Below are positions 6,118 to 13,833 of a DNA stretch of 15,621 nt, one piece after another. The notes beneath the pieces were generated by a model. The model made no database searches. It was not told where the DNA came from and saw only the letters and a program-made list of their open reading frames with translations. The first letter of the stretch is position 1; the number at the start of each line of letters is the position of its first letter. The stretch comes from Planctomycetota bacterium (GTDB lineage Bacteria; Planctomycetota; Phycisphaerae; Phycisphaerales; SM1A02), in NCBI GenBank assembly GCA_027295435.1, contig JAPUKX010000263.1, positions 1 to 15,621 on the forward strand, in the 5' to 3' direction. Both the position numbers and the translations under genes were made by a program.

Positions 6118-6699
6118 CTAATACACGATCGCGCTGGCGCCTTCGATCGCCTCGATCACCTGGCGAACGCTGAACGGCTTGCGAAGGGCACCGTCGAAGC
6201 CCTGGTGCAGCAGCTGCGCGGTCTGGCCGTCGGTGAGCTTGCTACTCATCGCGATGAGCTTCGTCACTTGCAGGTCCTCGTTCTCAGTCATTACCGCATG
6301 GACCTCCCGACCGTCCCCATCGGCCAGGTGGATGTCCAGCAGCATCACATGCGGGCGGAACCGCTCGCATTCCAGGCCAGCGGCGAACGCGGTACGGGCT
6401 GTTCGGACCTCGTAGCTGGTCTGCTCGTTGAGTATTCGCTGGAGGGTTTCGACGACCTCATCCTCGTCGTCCACGATCAGAACCCGAGTGCTGCCGCTCA
6501 TGAGACCATCCATGGGAATGCCATGGCTCTTCATGAACTTCAACAAATTGCCCACGGGGATGCGACGATCTTTGGACCCGGGAATGCGGTATCCGCGCAG
6601 CTGGCCGGAATCGAACCACTTGCTTACTGTGCGCGACGCCACGTTGCAGACCTTGGCGACTTCTCCGGTGGTCAATACATCCTTCTCGAAGGGATTCAT
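6118..6699 (-). CDS. response regulator with N-terminal excisionase-type HTH and receiver domain
   Basis: The 193-residue protein joins a MerR/excisionase-like DNA-binding module to a phosphoacceptor receiver domain. The HTH part is LTTGEVAKVCNVASRTVSKW (9-28), with the wing region GYRIPGSKDRRIPVGNLLKF (36-55). The receiver (about 70-190) begins RVLIVDDEDEV with the acidic pair D77-D78. It has the phosphorylation site in HVMLLDIHLADGDG (D122), the switch serine in IAMSSK (S152) and the invariant lysine in LRKPFS (K174). All signalling residues are present, so it should be phosphorylated by a histidine kinase, but no kinase gene is nearby. The domain order (DNA-binding first) is the reverse of standard response regulators. 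The ATG at 6699 is chosen over a GTG at 6711 because GAGGT lies 5 bp before it. Target genes are unknown. Confidence 0.9.
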   Translation of the reverse strand: MNPFEKDVLTTGEVAKVCNVASRTVSKWFDSGQLRGYRIPGSKDRRIPVGNLLKFMKSHGIPMDGLMSGSTRVLIVDDEDEVVETLQRILNEQTSYEVRTARTAFAAGLECERFRPHVMLLDIHLADGDGREVHAVMTENEDLQVTKLIAMSSKLTDGQTAQLLHQGFDGALRKPFSVRQVIEAIEGASAIVY

Positions 6700-6936
6700 A
6701 CCGGACCTCACAACTGAAGAAGCCGGGCGGTCGGCGGCAACCGCGTCGGCCGACCCTCAGCATTTCGATCGGTTCGATCACAACCCAAGTTGACCGACCC
6801 AGTTGGAAATCCACCCCAAGCTGCAAAAGATTAGCGGGTCGATGCGCAACAGCGGTCACATAAACAGTGCGTTCACGACCCATCGCATCCGGCCAGGCTC
6901 TTGAGTCCCCCGATTCAACGGTCACATCGGAAGCGC
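6700..6936. other. intergenic region upstream of the HTH-receiver gene, with a 9-bp direct repeat
   Basis: This 237-bp gap separates the threonine aldolase gene from the regulator gene on the same strand, so the regulator probably has its own promoter here. CGGTCACAT occurs twice in the same orientation, at 6853-6861 and 6919-6927, 66 bp apart (ATGTGACCG on the transcribed strand). These could be protein-binding sites but nothing confirms it. I see no convincing pair of -35 and -10 boxes, no terminator with a T run after the threonine aldolase gene, and no small open reading frame worth calling. Confidence 0.35.
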
Positions 6937-7989
6937 TTATCGGGCGGCGAGGGCTTGGGCATCGGCCAGGAACGCCTCAATCTGCTCAGGCGGCGTATCG
7001 AAACTGCACATCAGTCGAAACAGCTTCCAGGCCGGATCCCCAAAGGGGTAGTAGGCATGTCCACGGTCCCGCAGAGCCGAATCGGTCTGCGGCGGCAACG
7101 TCACGAACACCGCGTTCGCCTCGGCGGGAAACCGCAGGTGGTAGCCCAATCGGCGCAGGCCCTCGGCGAGCATCGAGGCCATGCGGTTGGCATGCCCGGC
7201 ATGCCTCAGCCAAGTATCGTCCCGCAGGGTGGCCGCAAAGGGGGCGCTGACGAAACGGTGCTTGCTGAGCAGGTGCCCGGTACTCTTGCGGTGAAAGGGG
7301 AACGCTGCGGTCGCCGCCTCGAACGCTTTCCCATCGCCCTGGGCAAACAACAACACGGCTTCACCGAAGGCCAGTCCATTCTTGGTTCCGCCGAAACTCA
7401 GGGCATCGACACCGGCCTCGACGCTCAGCTCGCCCGGATGGCACCCAAGGGCCGCCACCGCGTTGGCGAACCGAGCCCCATCCACGTGCATCCGATATCC
7501 CGCCTCGTGGGCCGTCTCGCACAACGCAGTGAGCTCAGCCGGGGTGTATACGGTGCCGAACTCCGTCGGATTGGAGACGGTGACCACACCCGGCTGGGGC
7601 TGATGGACGTCGCCCCGCATGTGGACGCCGATGCCAGCGATGTCCGACGGTTGAAGCTTGCTGGACTCGGTTCGGACCTGGATGGTTCGGCAGTGGGTTA
7701 TCCGCTCCGGGGCGGTTGATTCATCATCGTTGTAATGGCTGTGGACGTGGCAGAGCACCTGCTGCCAGGGCTCGGTCAGCGACGCAATGGCCAGGGTGTT
7801 GGCGGCGGTACCGGTCGCCACAAACCACGCACCGGTCCGGGAACCAAAGATTCTTCGGAACTCGGCCACGGCCACGGCGGTGTGCTCATCATCCCCATAG
7901 GCGATACAGTGACCGTCGTTGGCCTGGACGATCGCCCCCAACGCCTCGGGGCACAGCCCGGCATTGTTGTCGCTACGAAAGCTCGTCAC
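6937..7989 (-). CDS. low-specificity L-threonine aldolase
   Basis: The 350-residue product fits the PLP-dependent threonine aldolase family, which cleaves L-threonine and allo-threonine to glycine and acetaldehyde. It follows the subgroup known from Pseudomonas: FRSDNNAGLCPEALGAIVQA near the start, AYGDDEHTAVA (about 30-40), ATGTAANTLAIASL (58-71), a PLP-stacking histidine in HVHSHYNDDE, MHVDGARFAN (167-176) with the PLP-nitrogen aspartate D170, and SFGGTKNG (198-205) with the Schiff-base lysine K203. The frame is open upstream to 8064, but that part runs through a palindromic repeat (8031-8057). The GTG at 7989 gives an N-terminus of family length (MTSFRSDN); an ATG at 8022 is the alternative, with GAGG close before it. 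It is divergent from pncA. Confidence 0.92.
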   Translation of the reverse strand: MTSFRSDNNAGLCPEALGAIVQANDGHCIAYGDDEHTAVAVAEFRRIFGSRTGAWFVATGTAANTLAIASLTEPWQQVLCHVHSHYNDDESTAPERITHCRTIQVRTESSKLQPSDIAGIGVHMRGDVHQPQPGVVTVSNPTEFGTVYTPAELTALCETAHEAGYRMHVDGARFANAVAALGCHPGELSVEAGVDALSFGGTKNGLAFGEAVLLFAQGDGKAFEAATAAFPFHRKSTGHLLSKHRFVSAPFAATLRDDTWLRHAGHANRMASMLAEGLRRLGYHLRFPAEANAVFVTLPPQTDSALRDRGHAYYPFGDPAWKLFRLMCSFDTPPEQIEAFLADAQALAAR

Positions 7990-8174
7990 GCAGAGAGTGT
8001 ATCGGCGGTTACATCGCCACATCACCTCGCCCAATAGCCTCGCCCGGAAGGGCGAGGGGTTCACCCGCCGGCTGCTGCCATGCCACGTTCCAGAAACTCA
8101 CCGTTGCTGGCTGCTGGTTCACCCATTTGCGTCTACGCTGTAGGGCATCTGCAATGGCCACGCAGGAACCAGCG
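7990..8174. other. divergent intergenic region between threonine aldolase and pncA
   Basis: These 185 bp should contain the promoters for two divergent genes. They also hold one palindromic repeat copy at 8031-8057. A 10-mer TTCCAGAAAC at 8088-8097 also occurs just before the repeat unit at 1484-1493, which suggests a wider repeat family boundary. I could not identify a convincing -35/-10 pair on either strand. Confidence 0.35.
8031..8057. repeat. palindromic repeat copy, inverted relative to 1557-1583
   Basis: CCAATAG (8031-8037) precedes the perfect stem CCTCGCCC-GGAA-GGGCGAGG (8038-8057). The reverse complement is identical over all 27 nt to 1557-1583. It sits upstream of the chosen threonine aldolase start, where an over-extended gene model would translate it. 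Confidence 0.8.
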
Positions 8175-8750
8175 ATGATCGAGCAGCTTGCATCCGCGGA
8201 CGCCCTGCTGGTCGTGGACGTGCAGAACGACTTCTGCCGTGGAGGGGCGTTGCCGGTGGCCGAGGGTGACCAGGTGGTGGCGGTGCTCAACCGCTGGATC
8301 GAGCAGGCCGAGCGCACCGGAGCAACGATCGTGATGACGCGCGACTGGCACCCGCCGAACCACTGCAGCTTCACCGACCAGGGCGGCCCCTGGCCGGTGC
8401 ATTGCGTTGCGGGCACCCCCGGTGCGGCCTACCACTCTGACCTCCGCATCCCGCAACGGGCCATTTATATGGATAAGGCCAGGGACCCCGACCGCGAGTC
8501 GTATTCCGGCTTCGATGGCACCGGCCTGGCCCAGCGACTGCGCCTGGCGGAGGTCGAGCGGGTGTGGGTGGGCGGACTGGCCCTGGACTACTGCGTCAAG
8601 GCCACTGTTCTCGATGCCCTGGCCGAAGGCTTTGAAGTCCACCTGATTCTGCCGGCCACCCGGCCGGTCAACATCCATCCGGAGGACGGCCACAAAGCCC
8701 TGGACGAGATGCAGCAGGCCGGCGCCACGATCGAAAGGAACTCGCCGTGA
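8175..8750 (+). CDS. pncA: nicotinamidase PncA
   Basis: The 191-residue isochorismatase-fold enzyme deamidates nicotinamide to nicotinate, the first step of NAD salvage by the Preiss-Handler route. The catalytic triad is visible: D15 in LLVVDVQNDF, K101 in IYMDKARDPDRESYSGF and C140 in GLALDYCVKATVLDA. The metal-binding residues D57, H59 and H63 lie in TRDWHPPNHCSF, and PVHCVAGTPGA (74-84) is typical of the family. The ATG at 8175 is chosen because AGGA stands 7 bp before it; an in-frame ATG at 8154 would add 7 residues, and the longer frame starting at 7716 overlaps the threonine aldolase gene on the other strand. The TGA stop overlaps the pncB GTG start by 4 bp, so the two enzymes of consecutive steps are translationally coupled. 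Confidence 0.95.
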   Translation: MIEQLASADALLVVDVQNDFCRGGALPVAEGDQVVAVLNRWIEQAERTGATIVMTRDWHPPNHCSFTDQGGPWPVHCVAGTPGAAYHSDLRIPQRAIYMDKARDPDRESYSGFDGTGLAQRLRLAEVERVWVGGLALDYCVKATVLDALAEGFEVHLILPATRPVNIHPEDGHKALDEMQQAGATIERNSP

Positions 8751-10111
8751 CTGCGCCGAGCGCCTGGGTCAACGACACCAATGCCGCCCTGCTCACGGAT
8801 CTCTATGAGCTGACCATGCTCCAGGCCTATCTCGAAAAGGGCCTGGACCAGCAAGCCGTTTTCGACCTGTTCGTGCGGCGACTGCCGGCCAACCGCAACT
8901 ACCTGATCGCCTGTGGTCTCGACGACGTGCTGCGGTATCTGGAGACGTTGCACTTCACGGCCGAAGCGTTGGAGTATCTGGCCTCACTCGGCCAGTTCTC
9001 CAAGAAGTTCCTCGATTGGTTGGGGGCCTTGCGCTTTGGGGGCGACGTCTACGCGGTGGCGGAAGGCACGCCGATCTTCGCCGATGAACCGATCCTGGAG
9101 GTCGTCGCGCCGCTGCCGCAAGCCCAGTTGGTCGAGACGTTTCTGCTCAATCAGATCAACTTCCAAACCATGATCGCGTCGAAGGCGGCCCGGGTGGTGA
9201 CGGCCGCCGCTGGTCGTGACGTTGTCGAGTTCGGCTTGCGCCGCCTCCACGGGACGGACGCAGGCATGAAGGCGGCCCGGGCGTGCTTTGTGGCCGGCGC
9301 TACCTCCACCTCCAACGTCCTGGCCGGCCAGGTCTATGGCATCCCCGTGACCGGCACCATGGCGCACAGCTACATCGAAGCCCACGATTCGGAGCTTGAT
9401 GCGTTCCGGGCGTTCGCATCGGTGTTCCCTCAGGCGATCCTGTTGGTGGATACCTACGACACCCTTGGCGGCGTTGGCAACGTGGTGCGGCTCGCCGAAG
9501 AGCTGGGCGATGACTTTCAGATTCGTGGTGTTCGCCTCGACTCCGGCGATCTTGCGGCGCTGGCCCGGGAGTCCCGGCGGATTCTCGACCAGGCCGGCCT
9601 GCATGATGTCGAGGTCTTCGCCAGCGGATCATTGGATGAGTATGCCGTGGCTGACCTGGTGGCCAAGGCGGCCCCAATCACCGGCTTCGGCGTCGGCACA
9701 CGCATGGGCGTTTCCGCCGATGCGCCTTGCCTGGACACCGCCTACAAGCTCGTCGGATATGCCGGCCAGGCCAGGATGAAGCTATCGGCCGAAAAGTCGA
9801 ATCTGCCCGGGCAAAAGCAAGTATGGCGCATCGAGTCCGGCTCACAGGCGTCGCACGACATCATTGGGTTGCACGATGAGGGCATTGACGGCCGGCCGTT
9901 ATTGGTGAAGGTCATGCAGGGCGGGAGGCGGTTGCCCCCGGGCTGCGTCACCCTGCCGCAAATTTGCGACCATGCCCAAAGCGAAATGGCGAAGCTGCCG
10001 AAACGCCTGCTCTCTGTGGATTCGGCCCAACCGTCCTATTGTGTCGAGCTGAGCCTGGGACTCCAAGTCGAGATTGATCGACTCCGCCGCGACCTCCAAC
10101 CGATCGGCTGA
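8747..10111 (+). CDS. pncB: nicotinate phosphoribosyltransferase PncB
   Basis: The 454-residue protein makes nicotinate mononucleotide from nicotinate and PRPP, with ATP hydrolysis, directly after PncA in the salvage pathway. Recognisable segments are LLTDLYELTMLQAYLEKG (15-32), FDLFVRRLPANRNYLIACGL (39-58), EFGLRRLHGTDAG (161-173), ATSTSNVLAGQVYGIPVTGT (185-204) and MAHSYIEAH (205-213), where H207 is the expected phosphorylated histidine. LLVDTYDTLGG and GVRLDSGDLAAL follow in the barrel. Length fits the bacterial type of roughly 400-490 residues. The GTG start at 8747 overlaps the pncA stop (GTGA) and has AAAGGAA about 6 bp upstream inside pncA. The next gene begins 6 bp after its stop. Confidence 0.96.
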   Translation: MTAPSAWVNDTNAALLTDLYELTMLQAYLEKGLDQQAVFDLFVRRLPANRNYLIACGLDDVLRYLETLHFTAEALEYLASLGQFSKKFLDWLGALRFGGDVYAVAEGTPIFADEPILEVVAPLPQAQLVETFLLNQINFQTMIASKAARVVTAAAGRDVVEFGLRRLHGTDAGMKAARACFVAGATSTSNVLAGQVYGIPVTGTMAHSYIEAHDSELDAFRAFASVFPQAILLVDTYDTLGGVGNVVRLAEELGDDFQIRGVRLDSGDLAALARESRRILDQAGLHDVEVFASGSLDEYAVADLVAKAAPITGFGVGTRMGVSADAPCLDTAYKLVGYAGQARMKLSAEKSNLPGQKQVWRIESGSQASHDIIGLHDEGIDGRPLLVKVMQGGRRLPPGCVTLPQICDHAQSEMAKLPKRLLSVDSAQPSYCVELSLGLQVEIDRLRRDLQPIG

Positions 10112-10117
10112 CGATCC

Positions 10118-10684
10118 ATGGCGTACATCCGCACCATCCCCGAAGCGCAGGCGACAGACGAACTGGCCGAGGCGTACAAGCGCGTCGGCAATCCGGACGG
10201 GACTGTTGACAACGTGATGAAGGTCCACTCGCTGAACGTGGACTCGCTTCGCACGCACTTTGCCATGTACACCGCCGCGATGCACAAGCCCTCGCCCTTG
10301 TCCCGGGCCGAGCGGGAGATGGTTGCGGTGGCCATCAGCCGAATAAACGGGTGTGCATACTGTCTGCGGCACCACTGCAGCGGGTTGAAGCGCCTGCTGG
10401 GGCAGGATCGAAAGCAGGTTGCCGATGATCTGGCCGATAGCGCCAATACCCAGCTCACGGATCGTGAAGCGGCGATGATCGCCTATGCAATGAAGCTGAC
10501 CGCGACGCCTGCGGTGATGGAACCGACGGACGTGCAGCGGCTGCGCGACGCCGGGCTCGACGATCGCGCGATCCTCGATCTAGCCCAGTGCATCGGATAC
10601 TTCAACTATGTCAACCGCATCGTTACCGGGCTGGGAGTCAGGTTCGGCGAAGGTGAAGGCGAGCCGGGCCAATGGCCAAGCTAA
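10118..10684 (+). CDS. AhpD-like (carboxymuconolactone decarboxylase family) peroxidase-related protein
   Basis: The 188-residue all-helical protein belongs to the AhpD/carboxymuconolactone decarboxylase fold and resembles the peroxidase-related group. The redox centre is SRINGCAYCLRHHCSGL (74-90), with the CxxC pair C79 and C82 and H86 four residues on. Upstream acidic residues in LSRAEREMVAVAI are the usual proton-relay position. A second conserved block is LTDREAAMIAYAMKLT (113-128). Such proteins reduce peroxides or act as disulfide reductases, but the partner and substrate cannot be read from sequence. It starts 6 bp after the pncB stop and is therefore the likely third gene of the pncA-pncB operon. 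No good Shine-Dalgarno precedes the ATG, so translation may depend on coupling. Confidence 0.88.
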   Translation: MAYIRTIPEAQATDELAEAYKRVGNPDGTVDNVMKVHSLNVDSLRTHFAMYTAAMHKPSPLSRAEREMVAVAISRINGCAYCLRHHCSGLKRLLGQDRKQVADDLADSANTQLTDREAAMIAYAMKLTATPAVMEPTDVQRLRDAGLDDRAILDLAQCIGYFNYVNRIVTGLGVRFGEGEGEPGQWPS

Positions 10685-10714
10685 GCGGCCAGGCCCCGCA
10701 GATCCCTGGACGCC

Positions 10715-11482
10715 TCAGGCCGGTTCAAGAAAGAAGTACATGTTCCGCCCGGTGTTCTCGAACTCGGCTGTGGCAGTCACCGCCGGGCATTCGTCCCGCT
10801 TGTGGACGAACGTCCGGCTCACTGTGAACCCACCGTCGGCCACAAGCTTGCGCCAATCAACGTCGGTCAGCATACGCTGCTCGTAGACATGCGAAATCTC
10901 TTGCACGAGCTCATTGCCGATATGGCGCTGGATGTGAGCGCGCTCCCACACCCGCCGGGCGGCAAGATCGTAACGCACTGCCCACCAGGTGCAGGTCACC
11001 GCCGACCCGTCGGGCTGCGTCTGCGTCCACCGCGCCTTGCTGCTGGGCTTTTCGGCCACGGGGCCGTCGCGCCGGTCGAGGCTGGTCTCGACAACGTAGA
11101 CGCCGCGGCTGGACAGGTGCTGACCGACGGAGCGTAGATGGCCCACCAGCTCCTCCTCGGAAAGCAGATGACGAACCGAGTTGATCGGGCACCAGGCGAG
11201 GTCAAACTCGATGTCCCGTATGGTGAAGTCGCGGGCATCGGCCTGATGCAGTGTCATTCCCGGCCGAAGCTTGGCCCGCTGCAGCATGGCCGGGGACAGG
11301 TCCAGGCCGTGGTATTCGAGACCGCGCTCGGCGAAGCCCGACCCGTATCGCGCGTTGCCGCAGAAGGGCTCGAGCACCGACGTTGCTCCCGGCACGAGCG
11401 AGAGCAGCCAGTCGATCTCGTCGGCCACCGGCCAGCTGAACGCCGCGCAGTACAGCTCAGCTTGGCCATACAGATCGGTCAT
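10715..11482 (-). CDS. class I SAM-dependent methyltransferase
   Basis: The 255-residue product has a Rossmann methyltransferase core. Motif I is SVLEPFCGNARYGSGFAERG (35-54), a variant of ExGCGxG. The acidic end of strand 2 is YHGLDLSPAMLQRA (57-70), followed by QADARDF (80-86) and FDLAWCPINSVRHLL (93-107), then a mixed C-terminal part with several strands. The substrate is not known; small-molecule methyltransferases of this form are varied. The ATG at 11482 overlaps the stop of the upstream DinB-like gene (ATGA, 11479-11482), so it is chosen over an in-frame extension to 11518. It is convergent with the AhpD-like gene, 30 bp away, and that gap holds no clear terminator. Confidence 0.88.
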   Translation of the reverse strand: MTDLYGQAELYCAAFSWPVADEIDWLLSLVPGATSVLEPFCGNARYGSGFAERGLEYHGLDLSPAMLQRAKLRPGMTLHQADARDFTIRDIEFDLAWCPINSVRHLLSEEELVGHLRSVGQHLSSRGVYVVETSLDRRDGPVAEKPSSKARWTQTQPDGSAVTCTWWAVRYDLAARRVWERAHIQRHIGNELVQEISHVYEQRMLTDVDWRKLVADGGFTVSRTFVHKRDECPAVTATAEFENTGRNMYFFLEPA

Positions 11483-12000
11483 TCTGTTCTCGCCGCTGCG
11501 CGTGTGCCGATCTCCCATTCGATTGCGTCGCCGTCAATATCCACTGCCACGCCGAGACGCCGCATCATATTGAATAGCTGCGCGCGGTGGTGCATACCGT
11601 GCGTCAGCACGTGGGCAAGGGCGGTACCACGCGTAAACTCCCAGGATCGCCCCTCGTAGGTCACGCTCATCATCTCATCCATTGTGCCTTGGTCGACGAT
11701 CAGGTCCGCGGTCTTTTCGAGCTCCTTCGCGGCATCATCAAGTAATTTCAGCAGCTCATCGACGCTTCGTATCGGTCCCTTACCGTCCGCTCCAAGCGAC
11801 GGTCGGCGCGGGCGACCGGCGATCTCATCGGCCCAGCCGAACATGACCGAGATGATGTGGCGCAACGTGTCGTGGACACTACCGGGGCCGAGCTCGAAGC
11901 GCTGCACGTATTCCTCAGCGGTGAGCGCACGAGCGCGTTCGACAAGTTGCCGCGTCGTCCAGGCGTTGTGACCGAGCAGTCGGTTGAGGATATCGCTCAT
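11479..12000 (-). CDS. DinB-like four-helix metal-binding protein
   Basis: This 173-residue helical protein fits the DinB/YfiT-like family. The metal-binding triad of histidines is placed as expected: H48 in VHDTLRHIIS near the end of helix 2, and H134 and H138 in LAHVLTHGMHHRAQL on helix 4. The family includes damage-inducible DinB of Bacillus and the thiol transferases that use mycothiol or bacillithiol; which activity applies here cannot be told. The ATG at 12000 (MSDILNRLLGHNAWTTRQLV) is chosen because the protein then starts at helix 1 and GGAA lies 8 bp upstream; the frame continues open to 12081 without family similarity. It follows pckA by 77 bp on the same strand and overlaps the methyltransferase start by 4 bp. 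Confidence 0.88.
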   Translation of the reverse strand: MSDILNRLLGHNAWTTRQLVERARALTAEEYVQRFELGPGSVHDTLRHIISVMFGWADEIAGRPRRPSLGADGKGPIRSVDELLKLLDDAAKELEKTADLIVDQGTMDEMMSVTYEGRSWEFTRGTALAHVLTHGMHHRAQLFNMMRRLGVAVDIDGDAIEWEIGTRAAARTE

Positions 12001-12077
12001 GGCGGGGTTCCATCGTTGTCCCGATCCCGCGCAGTGCCGGCCGATCGACCGCGGGCGGATCCGGCTCGCAGATACCC

Positions 12078-13661
12078 TCACACCTTCGGGCCGGCGGCAC
12101 GAACGTCCGAGGCGATGTCGTACTTCGCGTCGTTCTCGCGAAACAGCGTTGCGAGCTGCTTCGCCTTGACGTCGTACGCAGCCTTGTCCGTCCAGGTGTT
12201 GCGCGGAGAGAGAACTTCGCTCGGCACGTTCGGCGCGGCTTGTGGCATGTGCAGGCTAAAGATCGGATGCGTTTCGTACTTTACATCGCGCAGTGAGCCG
12301 TCGAGGATGCCGGTAACAAATGCCCTCGTGAACGCGAGCTTGAATCGCTGCCCGACGCCGTATGGCCCGCCGGTCCAACCGGTGTTGAGCAGCCAGACAT
12401 CGGTATCGTGTTGCTCGATGCGCTTTGCCAGCCATTGAGCGTAGACCATGGGCGGCCGGGGCAGGAACGGCCCGCCGAAGCACGGGCTGAAGCTCGGTTG
12501 CGGTTCGGTGACGCCCGCCTCGGTGCCCGCCAGCTTGCTGGTGTAGCCGTTGATGAAATAGTACATCGCCTGCTCGCGGCTCAGCCTGCTCACGGGCGGC
12601 AGCACGCCAAAGGCATCCGCCGCGAGGAAGATCACGTTCCGGGGGTGAGCGCCCACCGACGGGATCACCGCCCCGGGGATATAGCTGACCGGGTAGGTCA
12701 CGCGCGTGTTTTCGGTCTTCTCGTCCGAGTCGTAGTCCGGCTGGCGGGTCACCGGGTCGAGCACCACGTTCTCCAGCACCGACCCGAATCGGATTGCGTC
12801 CCAGATCTGCGGCTCGCCTGTCCTGGAAAGGCGAATGCACTTGGCATAACAGCCGCCTTCAATGTTGAAAACCCCCCGGTCGGACCAGCCGTGCTCATCG
12901 TCGCCGATCAGCGGACGGTTCTCATCGGCTGAGAGCGTCGTCTTCCCCGTGCCCGAGAGGCCGAAGAACAGGGCGACGTTGCTCGCATCGGCTTGATCCA
13001 CGTTGGCCGAGCAGTGCATCGGGAACACGCCAATCGCCGGAAGGTCGTAGTTCATCGCAAAGAAGATCGACTTCTTGATCTCGCCGGCGTACCGGGTGCC
13101 GAGGATGACGACCTTGCGCTGTTGAAGGGACTGGAGGATCGCCACCGGCGAATTCAGCCCGTACCGCGCGTAGTCGGTCAGCCGAAGATTACAAGCGTTG
13201 ATCACCATCCAATCCGGCTCGAAGCTGCCCAGCTCATCAGGGGGCAAATTGATGAACAGCGTTTTGGCGAACAGGCAATGCCAGGCTTCCTCGGTGATGA
13301 CCGAGACCTTGAGGCGATACTCCGGATCGGCGCCGGCGTAACCGTCAAAGCGAAATAGCTCGCTCTTGCGGGCAAGATGCTCGACGGCGAGATCCTCCAG
13401 GGCGGCGAATGTGTCGGGCGCGATCGGCTGATTGACTTTGCCCCAGTCGATCGAATCGTGGACGGCCGGCGTATCTTCGAGGAACTTGTCCTTGGGGCTG
13501 CGGCCGGTACGATCGCCGGTATCCACATTGAGTGCCCCGTTGGCCGCGAGCACTCCTTCTCCGCGCCCAATCGCCATCTCAATCAAACGAGCGCTGGTCA
13601 GATTGCGGTGAATCGCGGCCTTGCCGAAGTCCAGGGCCCTGGATACGGATGCAGTGGTCAT
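12078..13661 (-). CDS. pckA: phosphoenolpyruvate carboxykinase (ATP)
   Basis: The 527-residue enzyme converts oxaloacetate and ATP to phosphoenolpyruvate, the entry step of gluconeogenesis. ATP-type motifs are all visible: DRTGRSPKDKF (50-60) for substrate, RYAGEIKKSIF (190-200) with the metal-binding lysine, PMHCSANV (214-221), the P-loop GLSGTGKTTLS (234-244), the kinase-2 motif LIGDDEHGW (251-259) and FNIEGGCYAK (265-274). Length matches the ATP-dependent family (about 530) and differs from the GTP-dependent one. The start is uncertain: ATG 13661 has a weak GAG 7 bp upstream, while ATG 13673 would add four residues and has no ribosome binding site. The frame is also open to 13709. The DinB-like and methyltransferase genes follow on the same strand; whether they share its transcript is unknown. 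Confidence 0.96.
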   Translation of the reverse strand: MTTASVSRALDFGKAAIHRNLTSARLIEMAIGRGEGVLAANGALNVDTGDRTGRSPKDKFLEDTPAVHDSIDWGKVNQPIAPDTFAALEDLAVEHLARKSELFRFDGYAGADPEYRLKVSVITEEAWHCLFAKTLFINLPPDELGSFEPDWMVINACNLRLTDYARYGLNSPVAILQSLQQRKVVILGTRYAGEIKKSIFFAMNYDLPAIGVFPMHCSANVDQADASNVALFFGLSGTGKTTLSADENRPLIGDDEHGWSDRGVFNIEGGCYAKCIRLSRTGEPQIWDAIRFGSVLENVVLDPVTRQPDYDSDEKTENTRVTYPVSYIPGAVIPSVGAHPRNVIFLAADAFGVLPPVSRLSREQAMYYFINGYTSKLAGTEAGVTEPQPSFSPCFGGPFLPRPPMVYAQWLAKRIEQHDTDVWLLNTGWTGGPYGVGQRFKLAFTRAFVTGILDGSLRDVKYETHPIFSLHMPQAAPNVPSEVLSPRNTWTDKAAYDVKAKQLATLFRENDAKYDIASDVRAAGPKV

Positions 13662-13770
13662 GGCGGAGCTCATTCGTTGAGCGAGCAAAGAAGCGAATGG
13701 CCGGCCCAATGCTCAGCAGATGAAAGCACCATCGTAGCACATCTGCTCCAGACGACCCAGGCGCAGGGTG

Positions 13771-13801
13771 GTGACCACGGCTGGTCCGGTCGATCTATAC
13801 T
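13771..13801 (+). promoter_or_regulatory. putative promoter of the tRNA-His gene
   Basis: TATACT at 13796-13801 matches the -10 consensus at five of six positions. GTGACC at 13771-13776 matches the -35 at four of six, with a long spacer of 19 bp. Transcription would begin near 13808, giving a leader of about 26 nt before the tRNA. Confidence 0.45.
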
Positions 13802-13833
13802 GCTGCGATCCCGATTAAAGCGGGACCGCAGAT

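Noticed and set aside
7990..8064. N-terminal extension of threonine aldolase to a GTG at 8064
   Set aside because: The added residues are encoded by the palindromic repeat at 8031-8057, and the family N-terminus is reached with the GTG at 7989.
7716..8174. Long N-terminal extension of pncA
   Set aside because: The extra 153 codons run antisense through the threonine aldolase gene and a palindromic repeat and look low in information; the PncA family begins at the ATG at 8175.
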